DNA of 26,334 nucleotides from Oscillibacter sp. GTDB lineage: Bacteria; Bacillota; Clostridia; Oscillospirales; Oscillospiraceae. This document shows positions 14,501-21,832 of this stretch, piece by piece. The translations under genes and the position numbers were made by a program. Where the stretch lies: contig DPGF01000006.1 of NCBI GenBank assembly GCA_003522105.1, forward strand, positions 7,938 through 34,271, in the 5' to 3' direction. The notes below the pieces were generated by a model, which worked only from the letters and a program-made list of their open reading frames with translations, made no database searches and had not been told where the DNA came from. Positions within the stretch are counted from its first letter, which is position 1, and every line of letters begins with the position of its first letter.

Positions 14501-15831
14501 AGCTTGAAGAGGCTGTGTCCGAAAAGGTTGAAAAGAAAATCGAAGCGGACGCTTCTGCCCCACAGGAGATCCGGGATATTGCCGACGATATCACCATGAC
14601 CGGCGCGACACTCAATGTTGCCCCCACGGGCAACGAGACTGATGGAAAGCCGTCCGTCACACTCGAGCTTGCCAAGCCGAAAGAGGGCATCGTCATTGAC
14701 GCTCAGCAGCACAACGCTGTTCAGTTCTCCATGAAGCTCAGCGGTGCGGTGGGCAACGATGAAGGTAGTGAGGGGCAGCAGCTCATCGTTCCGATCGTGA
14801 TCCGTATGCCGGTCCCCGAGCGCATCAACCCCAGCTTCCTCGTGATCCTGCACAAGCATTCGGACGGAAGTATTGAACAGATCCGCCCGAGCATTTTCTT
14901 CGATGAAGCAGCCGGTCGCAGCTATGCGCTGTTCGTCGTCAGCAGTTTTAGCGATTTTGCCTTTGTTGAGTATAACTTTGGTTTTGCGTCCAACGCCGTC
15001 ACAAAATACACCAACAGTGCTGCCTTCACCATGGCGGCAACGGGCAATGCGAATGGCAGCAAGGTCACCTATACAAGCAGCGACCCGGCGGTTGCCGAGG
15101 TCGATGCGGAAACCGGCCTTGTGACAATCCGTAAGGCGGGCAAAACGACCATCACCGCAACCGCATCGGCAACCGAAATTTACCCCGAGGCACAGGCCAG
15201 CTATGAGCTCACCGTGAAAGCCGCTCCGTCGCACACCTCCAATACAGCGCCGGTGGTCAAGCCCGGTACCGATGGCTCAGCTGATGCCGCCACGGAAAAG
15301 CTGTTCTCTGATGTTCCAAAGCGTTCCGCCTATTTTGAGGCCATCAAGTGGGCAGTCGAGAGCGGCATCACCAACGGTACGGGTGACGGAACGACCTTCT
15401 CGCCCAACGAACCCTGCACCCGTGCGCAGATGGCAATGTTCCTGTGGCGTGCCGCCAAGACTCCCGAGCCGAAAACGCTCAGCAGCTTTACGGATGTCTC
15501 TGCAAATGCCTACTATGCCAAAGCAGTCGCGTGGGCCGTTGAAAACGGCATCACCAACGGCACAGGGAACGGAAGCACTTTCTCGCCCGATGAACCCTGC
15601 ACCCGTGCGCAGATGGTGGTGTTCCTCTGCCGCCTTGCAAACGGAGCACCGAAGGGCAGCCGGATGGCATTCACCGATGTGAATGAGCATGCTTATTATG
15701 TGAATGCTGTTCTCTGGGCGGTCGAAGCCGGCATTACAAACGGCACCGGAAACGGAACGACCTTCTCGCCCAACGAGCTCTGCACTCGCGCGCAGATGGT
15801 GACCTTCCTCTACCGTTATTTCGTAAAGTAA
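11590..15831 (+). CDS. Large secreted surface protein with three N-terminal repeats, a Big2-like domain and three SLH domains
   Basis: The 1413-residue protein is read from GTG 11590 behind a GAAGGAGATG ribosome binding site. A signal peptide (residues 1-25, ends AASAA) precedes three related modules of about 210-225 residues (roughly 27-690). Recognisable pieces recur: 'ITYEKDGTTYTM'/'ISYERDGSTFTI', 'LPSLGAYSS'/'LPTVGFYTE'/'APYIGLYSS', and 'LPSLYY'/'IPSLMY'/'LPALDT'. A strand-rich, fibronectin-like region follows (about 690-905), then a helical stretch (about 911-1017), another strand-rich region and a Big2-like domain (about 1132-1212, TYTSSDPAVAEVD...GLVTIRKAGKTTITATA). Three SLH domains end it (from about 1239, 1298 and 1360), each with GITNGTG-GTTFSP-E-CTRAQM. 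SLH triplets bind secondary wall polymers, so it is displayed on the envelope. The ligand is unknown, and it could be an adhesin or a substrate-binding surface protein. Its base composition looks less GC-rich than its neighbours. Confidence 0.85.
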   Translation: MQKRISSFILAFLMILTLLPPAASAADKAELKVQFSGQDTLSDNFNFFVFNHVAAKFCLVYSDNRQEPVSPDDLIFPDFVKFEGSFDGDMCYLSMQHTGEGVITYEKDGTTYTMPVTVVLPSLGAYSSSEFTEENLIESFTLTDSNSEFYLAIKPEMADQGFQITDVVAEPDSDVHNPSITTVADVSVCDGGRYAAVKITEPTASGNYLVQITVSTPDPSRKDRWAFSIFIANDLPSLYYCHASNRQGKWELDPAHATNTLRFRMDSNHFGAFFYGSGSAVKEGKAELVSADTLSFPAYLDVTNAETFGCDIPGVVCIQATRFGEQDEYANISYERDGSTFTISAETVLPTVGFYTEPAASKSALIYSGNSFTMTEEDRTVYLCVDRPDRYRIVGINRWENASDEKLFDITEGNAGDEYLAFTLKDGESVPSHECLLFAELQDKRSGNSWSDGAFLFLQSDIPSLMYRQVGRDNMWDGFYVPEDAPLRGSMFPLSYHDSAPYAFYYGTEENYVPVSADELSSQNGSVSILEGNGAILITGLVFEGEDTIIYTNGDISAKMHVSIQAPYIGLYSSEKASAETYLGSEVSMGSANDAFYVIKNGGPIGKVAKILHSNDPRDRSGDFEISFSKDGSWARFAPKAGILPQGGEYDIFFSDGPGKSFTINRTDLPALDTPSALEWHKFYFHVETSTGEQPFVERMGAMSFKTGTLLQNDFSVEIYSAANSYTVPLITEHHHSGSMKRVEHLTVPTFIYSDLPSGTYKFRVRFNGDGANYRSSEWSEFSEAWTYTRPSQRLAAPDPAFFAWVKQNDHYASTWKPLDDEAAGYYQVLWYVEKQGHMGLTAANGDIPLHVADEQSGMIVSEIDDSVLFQNGNAQELYFRVRAIPYDITKYRISKSSDFSEPFDLNKVTVSVNDKLDSIIKDTGLSDALDTIKNVQEVLKNDTADLHTAMAADLANSGGPSSGTLEKIEQLEEAVSEKVEKKIEADASAPQEIRDIADDITMTGATLNVAPTGNETDGKPSVTLELAKPKEGIVIDAQQHNAVQFSMKLSGAVGNDEGSEGQQLIVPIVIRMPVPERINPSFLVILHKHSDGSIEQIRPSIFFDEAAGRSYALFVVSSFSDFAFVEYNFGFASNAVTKYTNSAAFTMAATGNANGSKVTYTSSDPAVAEVDAETGLVTIRKAGKTTITATASATEIYPEAQASYELTVKAAPSHTSNTAPVVKPGTDGSADAATEKLFSDVPKRSAYFEAIKWAVESGITNGTGDGTTFSPNEPCTRAQMAMFLWRAAKTPEPKTLSSFTDVSANAYYAKAVAWAVENGITNGTGNGSTFSPDEPCTRAQMVVFLCRLANGAPKGSRMAFTDVNEHAYYVNAVLWAVEAGITNGTGNGTTFSPNELCTRAQMVTFLYRYFVK
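15304..15831 (+). repeat. Three tandem SLH-coding repeats
   Basis: Three copies spaced about 184 bp apart share long DNA identity around the codons for ACGACCTTCTCGCCCAACGA and TGCACCCGTGCGCAGATGG. The high nucleotide identity suggests recent duplication or gene conversion between the repeats. Confidence 0.8.
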
Positions 15832-15970
15832 ATCTGCTGCGACCTCATCAATTTCAACCGCTCCCAATACCGGATATTTTCCAATTTATCAGCTCAGGTA
15901 ACTCGATGCTACTCCATATCATTTGATAGTAGAATCGTGAATTCCTGAAGAAATTGCTCATACAATGTCT

Positions 15971-16003
15971 GAAAGAGGTTCCGCCTTCGGCGGAACCTCT
16001 TTC
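15971..16003 (+). terminator. Intrinsic terminator after the SLH-protein gene
   Basis: A perfect 15-bp stem (15971-15985 with 15989-16003), whose tip GCC-TTC-GGC forms a stable C(UUCG)G tetraloop, followed by TTTC. It lies about 140 bp after the stop codon. Confidence 0.8.
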
Positions 16004-16085
16004 TTTCACCCTTAGTGCTGCCCTGCCGTTTGGGGAAACGCTCAATCCCTTCTAAAAAGCGGGGTCATGGGAGCTCCGTAACAGC

Positions 16086-16126
16086 ACGATTGGCATCTAT
16101 CTGCGGTGCAGATAGATGCCAATCGT
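16086..16126. terminator. 19-bp perfect palindrome downstream of oppF
   Basis: The arms 16086-16104 and 16108-16126 are perfectly complementary around the loop GGT. It starts about 15 bp after the oppF stop in the minus direction. No T-tract follows on either strand, so it is probably a 3' stabilising or Rho-associated structure rather than a classical terminator. Confidence 0.55.
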
Positions 16127-16141
16127 ATAACGAAATATTTA

Positions 16142-17122
16142 CTATTGTTTGTGCAGCTTCTCTGCGTGAACACAGGCAACATAGTGTCCGGGGCTGACCT
16201 CCCGAAACAGAGGATCGGCAGCCATGCACTCTCCCGTGCAATGCTCGCAGCGAGAGGCAAAGCGGCATCCCGGTTTGACATTGATCGGGCTGGAGACCTC
16301 ACCCTTAATAAGCTTCAGTGGCTTATTCCGCATAGAGATATCCGGTCTGGGGATCGCTGCCAGCAGTGCATCCGTGTAAGGATGCATCGGGTGCTTAAAG
16401 AGTTCGTCCGAGTCGCACAACTCCACGCATTGCCCCAAATACATGACCATGATCTTATCCGAAATATGCTTTACCACAGAAAGGTCATGCGTAACGAACA
16501 TATAGGCGAGATCCATCTGCTCCTGCAGATCCATTAACAGGTTCAGGATCTGCGCTTGAATGGAAACGTCCAACGCCGATACCGGCTCATCACAGACGAT
16601 GAACTTCGGGTTTAGTGACAGCGCACGGGCGATTCCGATACGCTGCCGTCGGCCGCCGTCCAGCTCGTGCGGATAGGAATTTGCATAGCGTCTTGCAAGA
16701 CCAACACGATCCATAAGCTGTGCAGCGTGATTAAAGGTCTCCTGCTTGCTTCGATATATTCTATGAATGAACATATACTCGGCAATGACCTCGATAACAG
16801 ACTTACGCGGGTCAATAGAGGAATACGGATCCTGAAAGATGATCTGCATGTCCTGCCGCAGCTTCCGCACATCTCTGGTGCGGTAATCGGTGATGTCTTT
16901 CCCTTCAAAAAATATCTGACCGCCAGTCGGCTCAATGAGCTTTAGGATCGTCCGACCAAAAGTGGATTTTCCGCACCCGGATTCTCCAACAACGCCTAAA
17001 GTCTCTCCAGGGTATAGTTCAATATTGATGCCGTCCACAGCATGAAGCATAGCACCGTTTTTCAGCTTGAAGTATTTTTTTAAATCAACTGTTTTCAACA
17101 GCGGCCCGCTTTGCTCAGTCAT
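16142..17122 (-). CDS. Peptide-type ABC importer ATPase, OppF/DppF family
   Basis: The 326-residue ATPase has Walker A GESGCGKS (46-53), Q-loop IIFQDPY, Walker B FIVCDEP (174-180) and the switch His212 in FVTHDLS. The family C-terminal domain has a cysteine cluster (Cys286, 292, 295, 299, 317), the region that can carry an iron-sulfur cluster in some relatives. The ABC signature reads LDGGR (154-158) where LSGGQ is usual; the surrounding RRQRIGIARAL is normal. The start is the internal ATG at 17120-17122, which has AAGGAGG upstream and overlaps the oppD stop by 8 bp, a sign of translational coupling. The 124 residues that could extend the frame upstream are only the shadow of oppD. Last gene of the importer operon. 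Confidence 0.92.
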   Translation of the reverse strand: MTEQSGPLLKTVDLKKYFKLKNGAMLHAVDGINIELYPGETLGVVGESGCGKSTFGRTILKLIEPTGGQIFFEGKDITDYRTRDVRKLRQDMQIIFQDPYSSIDPRKSVIEVIAEYMFIHRIYRSKQETFNHAAQLMDRVGLARRYANSYPHELDGGRRQRIGIARALSLNPKFIVCDEPVSALDVSIQAQILNLLMDLQEQMDLAYMFVTHDLSVVKHISDKIMVMYLGQCVELCDSDELFKHPMHPYTDALLAAIPRPDISMRNKPLKLIKGEVSSPINVKPGCRFASRCEHCTGECMAADPLFREVSPGHYVACVHAEKLHKQ

Positions 17123-18116
17123 TCTTGCAGCCTCCTTCCGAGTCGGTGAACAGATGGCAGCGCAGCTTATGCGTTCCATTGGTCGTAGTCGCAGGACGCT
17201 GCTCGGTGCATATCTCCATGCAATGACTGCAGCGCGGGGAGAACGGGCACCCCTTCGGCAGATTCGTCGGATCCGGCATAAGGCCGGGAATCGGCTTAAG
17301 TCTTGCCGCCTTCTTCTCCAAATCCGGAATGGAGTCAAACAACCCGGCTGTATAGGGATGGTGTCGCTCTCCGAGGAAAATATCCTCCGCCGTACCGGAT
17401 TCGATGATTTCTCCGGCGTACATGACTGCGACATCGTCGCACGTTTGAGCGACAATACCCAGATCGTGGGTAATGAGCAGCATTGATGTTCCAAGCCGAT
17501 CGCGAAGCTCGCGCATCATAGACAGAACCTGCGCTTGGATCGTCACGTCCAGTGCGGTGGTCGGTTCGTCCGCGATCAGCAGCTCCGGCTCGCAGCAAAG
17601 TGCTATGGCAATGACAACTCTCTGCTTCATTCCGCCGGAAAACTGATGCGGATACTCTATCTTACGCTGCGGAAGAATACCGACCATCATTAACGTTTCT
17701 TCGACCTTTTGCTCGACCTCTTCCTTTGTGAGATGCTCATTATGCAACCGGATCGCTTCCGCGATCTGATCTCCCACGGTCAAGACCGGATTCAGAGATG
17801 TCATCGGATCTTGGAAAACCATTGAAATCCGATTGCCACGAATGTGCTGCATCGTGCATTCGTCGGCCTTTAAGATATCTTCTCCATCGAACAGGATCTC
17901 TCCATCTTCAATGAATCCGGTGCGTTCGGGAAGCAGACGCAGTATCGACAGTGCCGTTGTTGTTTTTCCAGCGCCGGTTTCGCCCACAAGCCCCAGCGTT
18001 TTACCATGGCCGATCGCAATATCAATATTGTTGACTGCGCTGACGGTCTCCATGTCAGTCCTGTATTCCACCTTAAGATTTTTGATTTCTATCAGGTTTC
18101 CATTTTTTTCGTTCAT
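17115..18116 (-). CDS. Peptide-type ABC importer ATPase, OppD/DppD family
   Basis: The 333-residue ATPase has Walker A GETGAGKT (45-52), Q-loop MVFQDPMTSLNP, a regular signature FSGGM (159-163), Walker B LLIADEP (179-185) and switch His217 in LITHDLG. The C-terminal OppD-type extension has GCPFSPRCSHCMEIC with Cys290, 296, 299 and 303, plus Cys320. It pairs with the downstream OppF-type ATPase to power import, and only this partner keeps the canonical signature motif. It starts 33 bp after the oppC stop, with AAAGGA in the gap, and overlaps oppF by 8 bp. Confidence 0.93.
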   Translation of the reverse strand: MNEKNGNLIEIKNLKVEYRTDMETVSAVNNIDIAIGHGKTLGLVGETGAGKTTTALSILRLLPERTGFIEDGEILFDGEDILKADECTMQHIRGNRISMVFQDPMTSLNPVLTVGDQIAEAIRLHNEHLTKEEVEQKVEETLMMVGILPQRKIEYPHQFSGGMKQRVVIAIALCCEPELLIADEPTTALDVTIQAQVLSMMRELRDRLGTSMLLITHDLGIVAQTCDDVAVMYAGEIIESGTAEDIFLGERHHPYTAGLFDSIPDLEKKAARLKPIPGLMPDPTNLPKGCPFSPRCSHCMEICTEQRPATTTNGTHKLRCHLFTDSEGGCKND

Positions 18117-18149
18117 CTCTTCACATTCCTTTGCTCTCGGTTCCTGCGG

Positions 18150-19052
18150 TCAGGACTTCAAATGCGGATCCAAAGCGTCGCGCAATCCATCACCTACCAG
18201 GTTCACGGAGCAGGCGCAGAGGACGATGGCAAGTGCCGGATAAAACAGCAGGAAAGGCGCTTTTCTCATAAATTCTCTGGCCTCTGAGAGCATCAGTCCC
18301 CATTCAGGCTGCGGGGGCGGCATACCGAGGCCTAAGAAACTCAGCGTTGATTCATAAATGATTATTTTAGCAATATTCAACGTAACATTGACGATAATAA
18401 CACCCACGGCGTTCGGGATGATGTGAGAAAGAATAATCCGTACATTTCCGGAGCCGCCGGCGCGTGCCGCCTCTACATACTCAAGCTCTGACAAATTCAA
18501 AACCTGAGAGCGTACTAAACGCACATAGTTTGTAAAGTAAGCCAAGGTCAAGGCAATCAGCAGATTTGTGAAGTTGGATCCCAAAGCAACCACGACTGCC
18601 ATGGTAAACAAAATGTCGGGTACGGACATGAAAATGTCCAGAGTTCGCATAATCACACTATCTACTACGCCGCCGAAATAGCCCGCGATAGCACCCAAAG
18701 CGCTGCCGAGGGCGCAGGAAGTGATCGTTGCCAGCACAGCAATGGAAAGGGAAACGCGGCCGCCGTGAAGGACACGGGCAAAAACGTCCCGCCCGAAGCC
18801 GTCGCAGCCGAAAATGTGTTCAGCTGACGGCTTTGCCAGAATGGCATTGGCATCCTGATAGATCGCCCTTTCGTATGGCGCGATCTGCTCGGCGAAAACT
18901 AACAGCAGCGCAATGATGATCAGCAGTACCAGGCCTATCACGGCACCCTTGCTTTTCCTGTACCGTCTCCATATCTCCGCGGCCTGACTTTGCCTTTTAA
19001 AAGTAATAGGAGAGAAGTCCTCCTGCACAACTTTTTTCTTTTCGTCTGTCAT
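18150..19052 (-). CDS. Peptide-type ABC importer permease, OppC/DppC family
   Basis: The 300-residue permease has the OppC N-terminal domain (cytoplasmic FKRQSQAAEIWRRYRKSKGAVIGLVLL, then the first helix at about residues 37-55). A typical extracytoplasmic loop with HIFGCDGFGRDVFARVLHGGRVSL follows, then five further helices. The ATPase-coupling EAA loop reads LEYVEAARAGGSGNVRIILSHIIPN. I chose the ATG at 19050-19052 because it lies one base after the oppB stop behind AAAGGGGAAA; the 22-residue longer frame only overlaps oppB. It forms a heterodimeric channel with the OppB-type permease. Confidence 0.93.
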   Translation of the reverse strand: MTDEKKKVVQEDFSPITFKRQSQAAEIWRRYRKSKGAVIGLVLLIIIALLLVFAEQIAPYERAIYQDANAILAKPSAEHIFGCDGFGRDVFARVLHGGRVSLSIAVLATITSCALGSALGAIAGYFGGVVDSVIMRTLDIFMSVPDILFTMAVVVALGSNFTNLLIALTLAYFTNYVRLVRSQVLNLSELEYVEAARAGGSGNVRIILSHIIPNAVGVIIVNVTLNIAKIIIYESTLSFLGLGMPPPQPEWGLMLSEAREFMRKAPFLLFYPALAIVLCACSVNLVGDGLRDALDPHLKS

Positions 19053-19053
19053 G

Positions 19054-20001
19054 TCATTTCCCCTTTGTGCCTGCATACTTTGCACGAATGCGCGGATCAA
19101 TAAATGCATAGATGACATCGACCAACAGCATAATTACGGTAAAAACAATGGAGATCAGGATCGTACCGGCAATAATGACCGGCTCATCCTTGTAGTTGAT
19201 TCGATCAATGATCAGGCTTCCGATTCCAGGCAGAGAGAACATCTTCTCAACCACCACAGCGCCACAAATAAATGTACCGAGGCTGAGACCGATTTGCGTT
19301 ACCACCGGAAGCAAAGCGTTTTTCAGAGCATGCTTCCAAATGACCGTACCTTCCGAAGCGCCCTTGGCCCGAGCAGTCCGGACGTAATCCTGACGGATCG
19401 ATTCCAGCATGGCTGACTTGGTAAAACGAATATTTTGTGCCGCCGGTGGAATAGACATAGCCAGAGCCGGCATAATATAGCTTTTTATCCCTCCATTGAC
19501 GTCGTAATAAGAGGGCAGAATGTTCAGCTTCAGAGAAAATTCGTAGAGCAGGAGCGTTCCCAACACAAAGGTCGGGACAGCTGCCAGTAGGAAAGATACC
19601 ACAGAAGGGATCGTATCCCAGAGAGAATACTGCCGCACAGCGGCATAAACACCGATCGGCACACCGATCAATGTCGCAAGTACGACGCCCATCAGTGCCA
19701 GCCGGATCGTCAGCATATAGCGAGGGAGGATCTCATCGAAAACCGACTGCTTGGTAAAATATGACGTCCCAAAGTCACCCTTGAGCATATTGCCGATGTA
19801 TATGGCATATTTTTGTAAAAACGGTTTATTGTATCCGATCATTTCGTTGTAGGCATCAATGTCCTGCTGAGAGGCGGAACTTCCCAGCACAGCCTGTCCA
19901 GGCGTTCCCGGGGTGATGCTCATGATCGCATAAATAATAAGTATAACTCCCAAAATCGTTGGGATCAAAAATAAAACTCGTTTAATGATGTACTTATGCA
20001 T
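19054..20001 (-). CDS. Peptide-type ABC importer permease, OppB/DppB family
   Basis: The 315-residue permease starts HKYIIKRVLFLIPTILGVILIIY, the usual OppB first helix. A large outside loop (about 35-90) follows, then five more helices with the EAA coupling loop DYVRTARAKGASEGTVIWKHALKNALLP. The C-terminus IDPRIRAKYAGTKGK is canonical. The ATG at 19999-20001 has TTGGAGG 9 bp upstream; a longer frame lacks one. A GC-rich hairpin separates it from the upstream binding-protein gene, and its stop is followed after one base by the oppC start. Confidence 0.93.
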   Translation of the reverse strand: MHKYIIKRVLFLIPTILGVILIIYAIMSITPGTPGQAVLGSSASQQDIDAYNEMIGYNKPFLQKYAIYIGNMLKGDFGTSYFTKQSVFDEILPRYMLTIRLALMGVVLATLIGVPIGVYAAVRQYSLWDTIPSVVSFLLAAVPTFVLGTLLLYEFSLKLNILPSYYDVNGGIKSYIMPALAMSIPPAAQNIRFTKSAMLESIRQDYVRTARAKGASEGTVIWKHALKNALLPVVTQIGLSLGTFICGAVVVEKMFSLPGIGSLIIDRINYKDEPVIIAGTILISIVFTVIMLLVDVIYAFIDPRIRAKYAGTKGK

Positions 20002-20024
20002 TGAAAGCCTCCAAGTCCATTCAC

Positions 20025-20050
20025 CGCCCCGCGCCATAAGGCGCGGGGCG
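20025..20050 (-). other. Intercistronic hairpin between SBP gene and oppB
   Basis: A perfect 11-bp GC-only stem (20025-20035 with 20040-20050) has the loop ATAA (TTAT on the minus strand) and no T-tract. Such stems after binding-protein genes commonly protect the upstream mRNA and reduce readthrough, so more binding protein than permease is made. Confidence 0.65.
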
Positions 20051-20090
20051 CATGAAGCATAACGCGATCACTCTTTGCCTGGTCTGTGTT

Positions 20091-21722
20091 TTATTTCCAC
20101 GAGAAGTTGAACAGGCGGTAATAAGACGGGCAGGGAGTTCCGATATCCAGATCGGCACGGTAAGCAATACCAACAGGCAGATGCAGGAACGGATCCATGA
20201 CCGCCGTATCCATGACAGTGCTCCACAGTTCGGTGTAGATGTCATACCGCTCAGCGACATCTGTCGTACTGACACCGTCTTCGATCAGCTGGTCGATCTT
20301 TTGCCACTCGAAGGGGCTTGAGCCCTTTCCGTCGCCGTTGAAACGCACCACGGACACGCCGCCGCCATTGTTGTCGTCACCGTTGGATTCGGATGCCACC
20401 ATTTGACGGATGTTGTTGTAATCGTAGTTGCCGCTGTCGCCGTAAACGAGCATATCGTAATTAAAGCGGTGCAGCTCGGGAACGATCACGCTGATGTCGC
20501 CGAACGAAACCTCAGCGATGAGGCCAACATCTCTCAAGTTAGACTGGATGACCTGAGCGGCCTTGACCTTTTCAGAAGTCTGAGAACCGTAGGTCACAAT
20601 CGTTCCGACAGGGATACCGGCAGCAATCTCCTCCTCGGTGAAGCCGGCGTCAAGCAAATACTGGTGTGATTTCGCCGTATCGAACTCGTAGAGTTCGAAC
20701 TTTCCGTCGGATGCCTTAGGAGAAGTCTCGCAATACTCAGACGGGATCCATTCGCAGGGAGACACAGCGCCGTAACCGGACACGGCCGCTGCATTGATGT
20801 TATCCTTGTTGATCGCGTGCAGAATGGCCTTTCGGACATTTTCGTCAGCCAGAATTCCGTTATTATTTTTGGATTCCCAGTTGATAAAGAATGTACGGAT
20901 ATTGTTGCCCTTGAGCATAACGCAATTGTCGCCGGCCTTGGCTGCCAGAGACTCCCATTCAGCAACGGGGGCATCATGCAGATAACCAATCTCGCCGTTT
21001 TCAAAGGCGATGACAGCCGCGGAATCCTCGGTGATCAGCCTATACTCCACATGCTTGACATCCGGTGCGCCGCCCCAGTAATCGTCGAAGGCTTCCAGCC
21101 GGTAACCGCCGGCCACATCGTACGAGCTGAAGTAGTAAGGCCCTGTGGCTGCCTTATGCACTGTTGTGCCAAATGCATCTCCCGCCTCGGTAACCTCGCG
21201 CTCACTCGTGACCTTGATACTGAAGAAGGTGTGAAGGATGGCGGAGTAAGGGTACTTCAAGGTGATCTCAAAAATCTGATCGTCCACAGCGCGGTAGGAA
21301 TCGATCATGTTTGTCAAAAAGTTGAAGCGCGGGTTCGCCATGGCACGGTCGTAGCTGAATACCACATCAGACGCCTTGAGCGGATCACCGTTTTGGAACT
21401 TCGCATCTCTAAGCTTGATCGTGTAGACAAGCTGATCGTCGCTGATCTGAACATCCTCTGCAAGTGCTGGATAATAACCGCCGGCACCTTCGTCAATACC
21501 GTAGAGGCCCTCAAAGACGTTGCCGTAGGTGACCTGCATGTCGACCAGATGGGTGGTCTGTGTCCAGTCCGTGGATTGGAGCGCGGTGGGAGTACGCAGC
21601 ACTAACACCTTGTCGTCGTTATTCTGCTCGGCATCGTTGATAGAACCCTGTTTTTCACCGCAGCCGGCCAAAAGCGTAGCCGCCATGGTCAGCGCCAAAA
21701 TTACTGATAAAATCTTCTTCAT
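20091..21722 (-). CDS. Lipoprotein substrate-binding protein of a peptide-type ABC importer (SBP family 5)
   Basis: The 543-residue protein begins with a lipoprotein signal peptide MKKILSVILALTMAATLLAGC, with the lipidated cysteine at residue 21. The mature part is a family 5 extracellular binding protein. Typical pieces are VTYGNVFEGLYGIDEGAGGYYPALAEDVQISDDQLVYTIKLRDAKFQNGDPLKASDVVFSYDRAM and the hinge region LPVGIAYRADLDIG near the end. Family members bind di/oligopeptides, nickel, opines, sugars or other polar molecules, so the ligand is not fixed by family. It is the second gene behind the sigma-54 promoter, about 110 bp after the deiminase-like gene with no promoter seen between, and has GGGAGA before its ATG. 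Confidence 0.93.
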   Translation of the reverse strand: MKKILSVILALTMAATLLAGCGEKQGSINDAEQNNDDKVLVLRTPTALQSTDWTQTTHLVDMQVTYGNVFEGLYGIDEGAGGYYPALAEDVQISDDQLVYTIKLRDAKFQNGDPLKASDVVFSYDRAMANPRFNFLTNMIDSYRAVDDQIFEITLKYPYSAILHTFFSIKVTSEREVTEAGDAFGTTVHKAATGPYYFSSYDVAGGYRLEAFDDYWGGAPDVKHVEYRLITEDSAAVIAFENGEIGYLHDAPVAEWESLAAKAGDNCVMLKGNNIRTFFINWESKNNNGILADENVRKAILHAINKDNINAAAVSGYGAVSPCEWIPSEYCETSPKASDGKFELYEFDTAKSHQYLLDAGFTEEEIAAGIPVGTIVTYGSQTSEKVKAAQVIQSNLRDVGLIAEVSFGDISVIVPELHRFNYDMLVYGDSGNYDYNNIRQMVASESNGDDNNGGGVSVVRFNGDGKGSSPFEWQKIDQLIEDGVSTTDVAERYDIYTELWSTVMDTAVMDPFLHLPVGIAYRADLDIGTPCPSYYRLFNFSWK

Positions 21723-21832
21723 ATTTCGTCTCCCTCATGTCGTATTCTGAATGTTTTCATGAAAGTGCGCTTAAGGGTGCATCCACCCATCCGATGGTGA
21801 GAATCCAAAGAAGCCGTTGCTTCAGAACGCAA

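Larger units (their letters stand above)
15832..16141. other. Convergent intergenic region between SLH-protein gene and oppF
   Basis: This 310-bp gap holds no supported gene. It contains the terminator hairpin at 15971-16003 and the 19-bp perfect palindrome at 16086-16126. Short frames crossing it have no ribosome binding site or recognisable protein. Confidence 0.7.

Noticed and set aside
14110..15234. 374-codon open frame on the minus strand inside the SLH-protein gene
   Set aside because: It overlaps completely a coherent multi-domain protein on the other strand and shows no domain, start signal or promoter.
15364..15790. Regularly spaced repeats considered as a CRISPR array
   Set aside because: The period is about 184 bp, the repeats are translated as SLH motifs in one frame, and there are no short unique spacers.
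15854..16045. Small minus-strand frame of 63 codons in the convergent gap
   Set aside because: It contains the SLH-gene terminator, has no ribosome binding site and resembles no protein.
17123..17494. 124-residue N-terminal extension of the OppF-type ATPase
   Set aside because: It lies wholly inside oppD in another frame, and the internal ATG has an AAGGAGG site and the normal family N-terminus.
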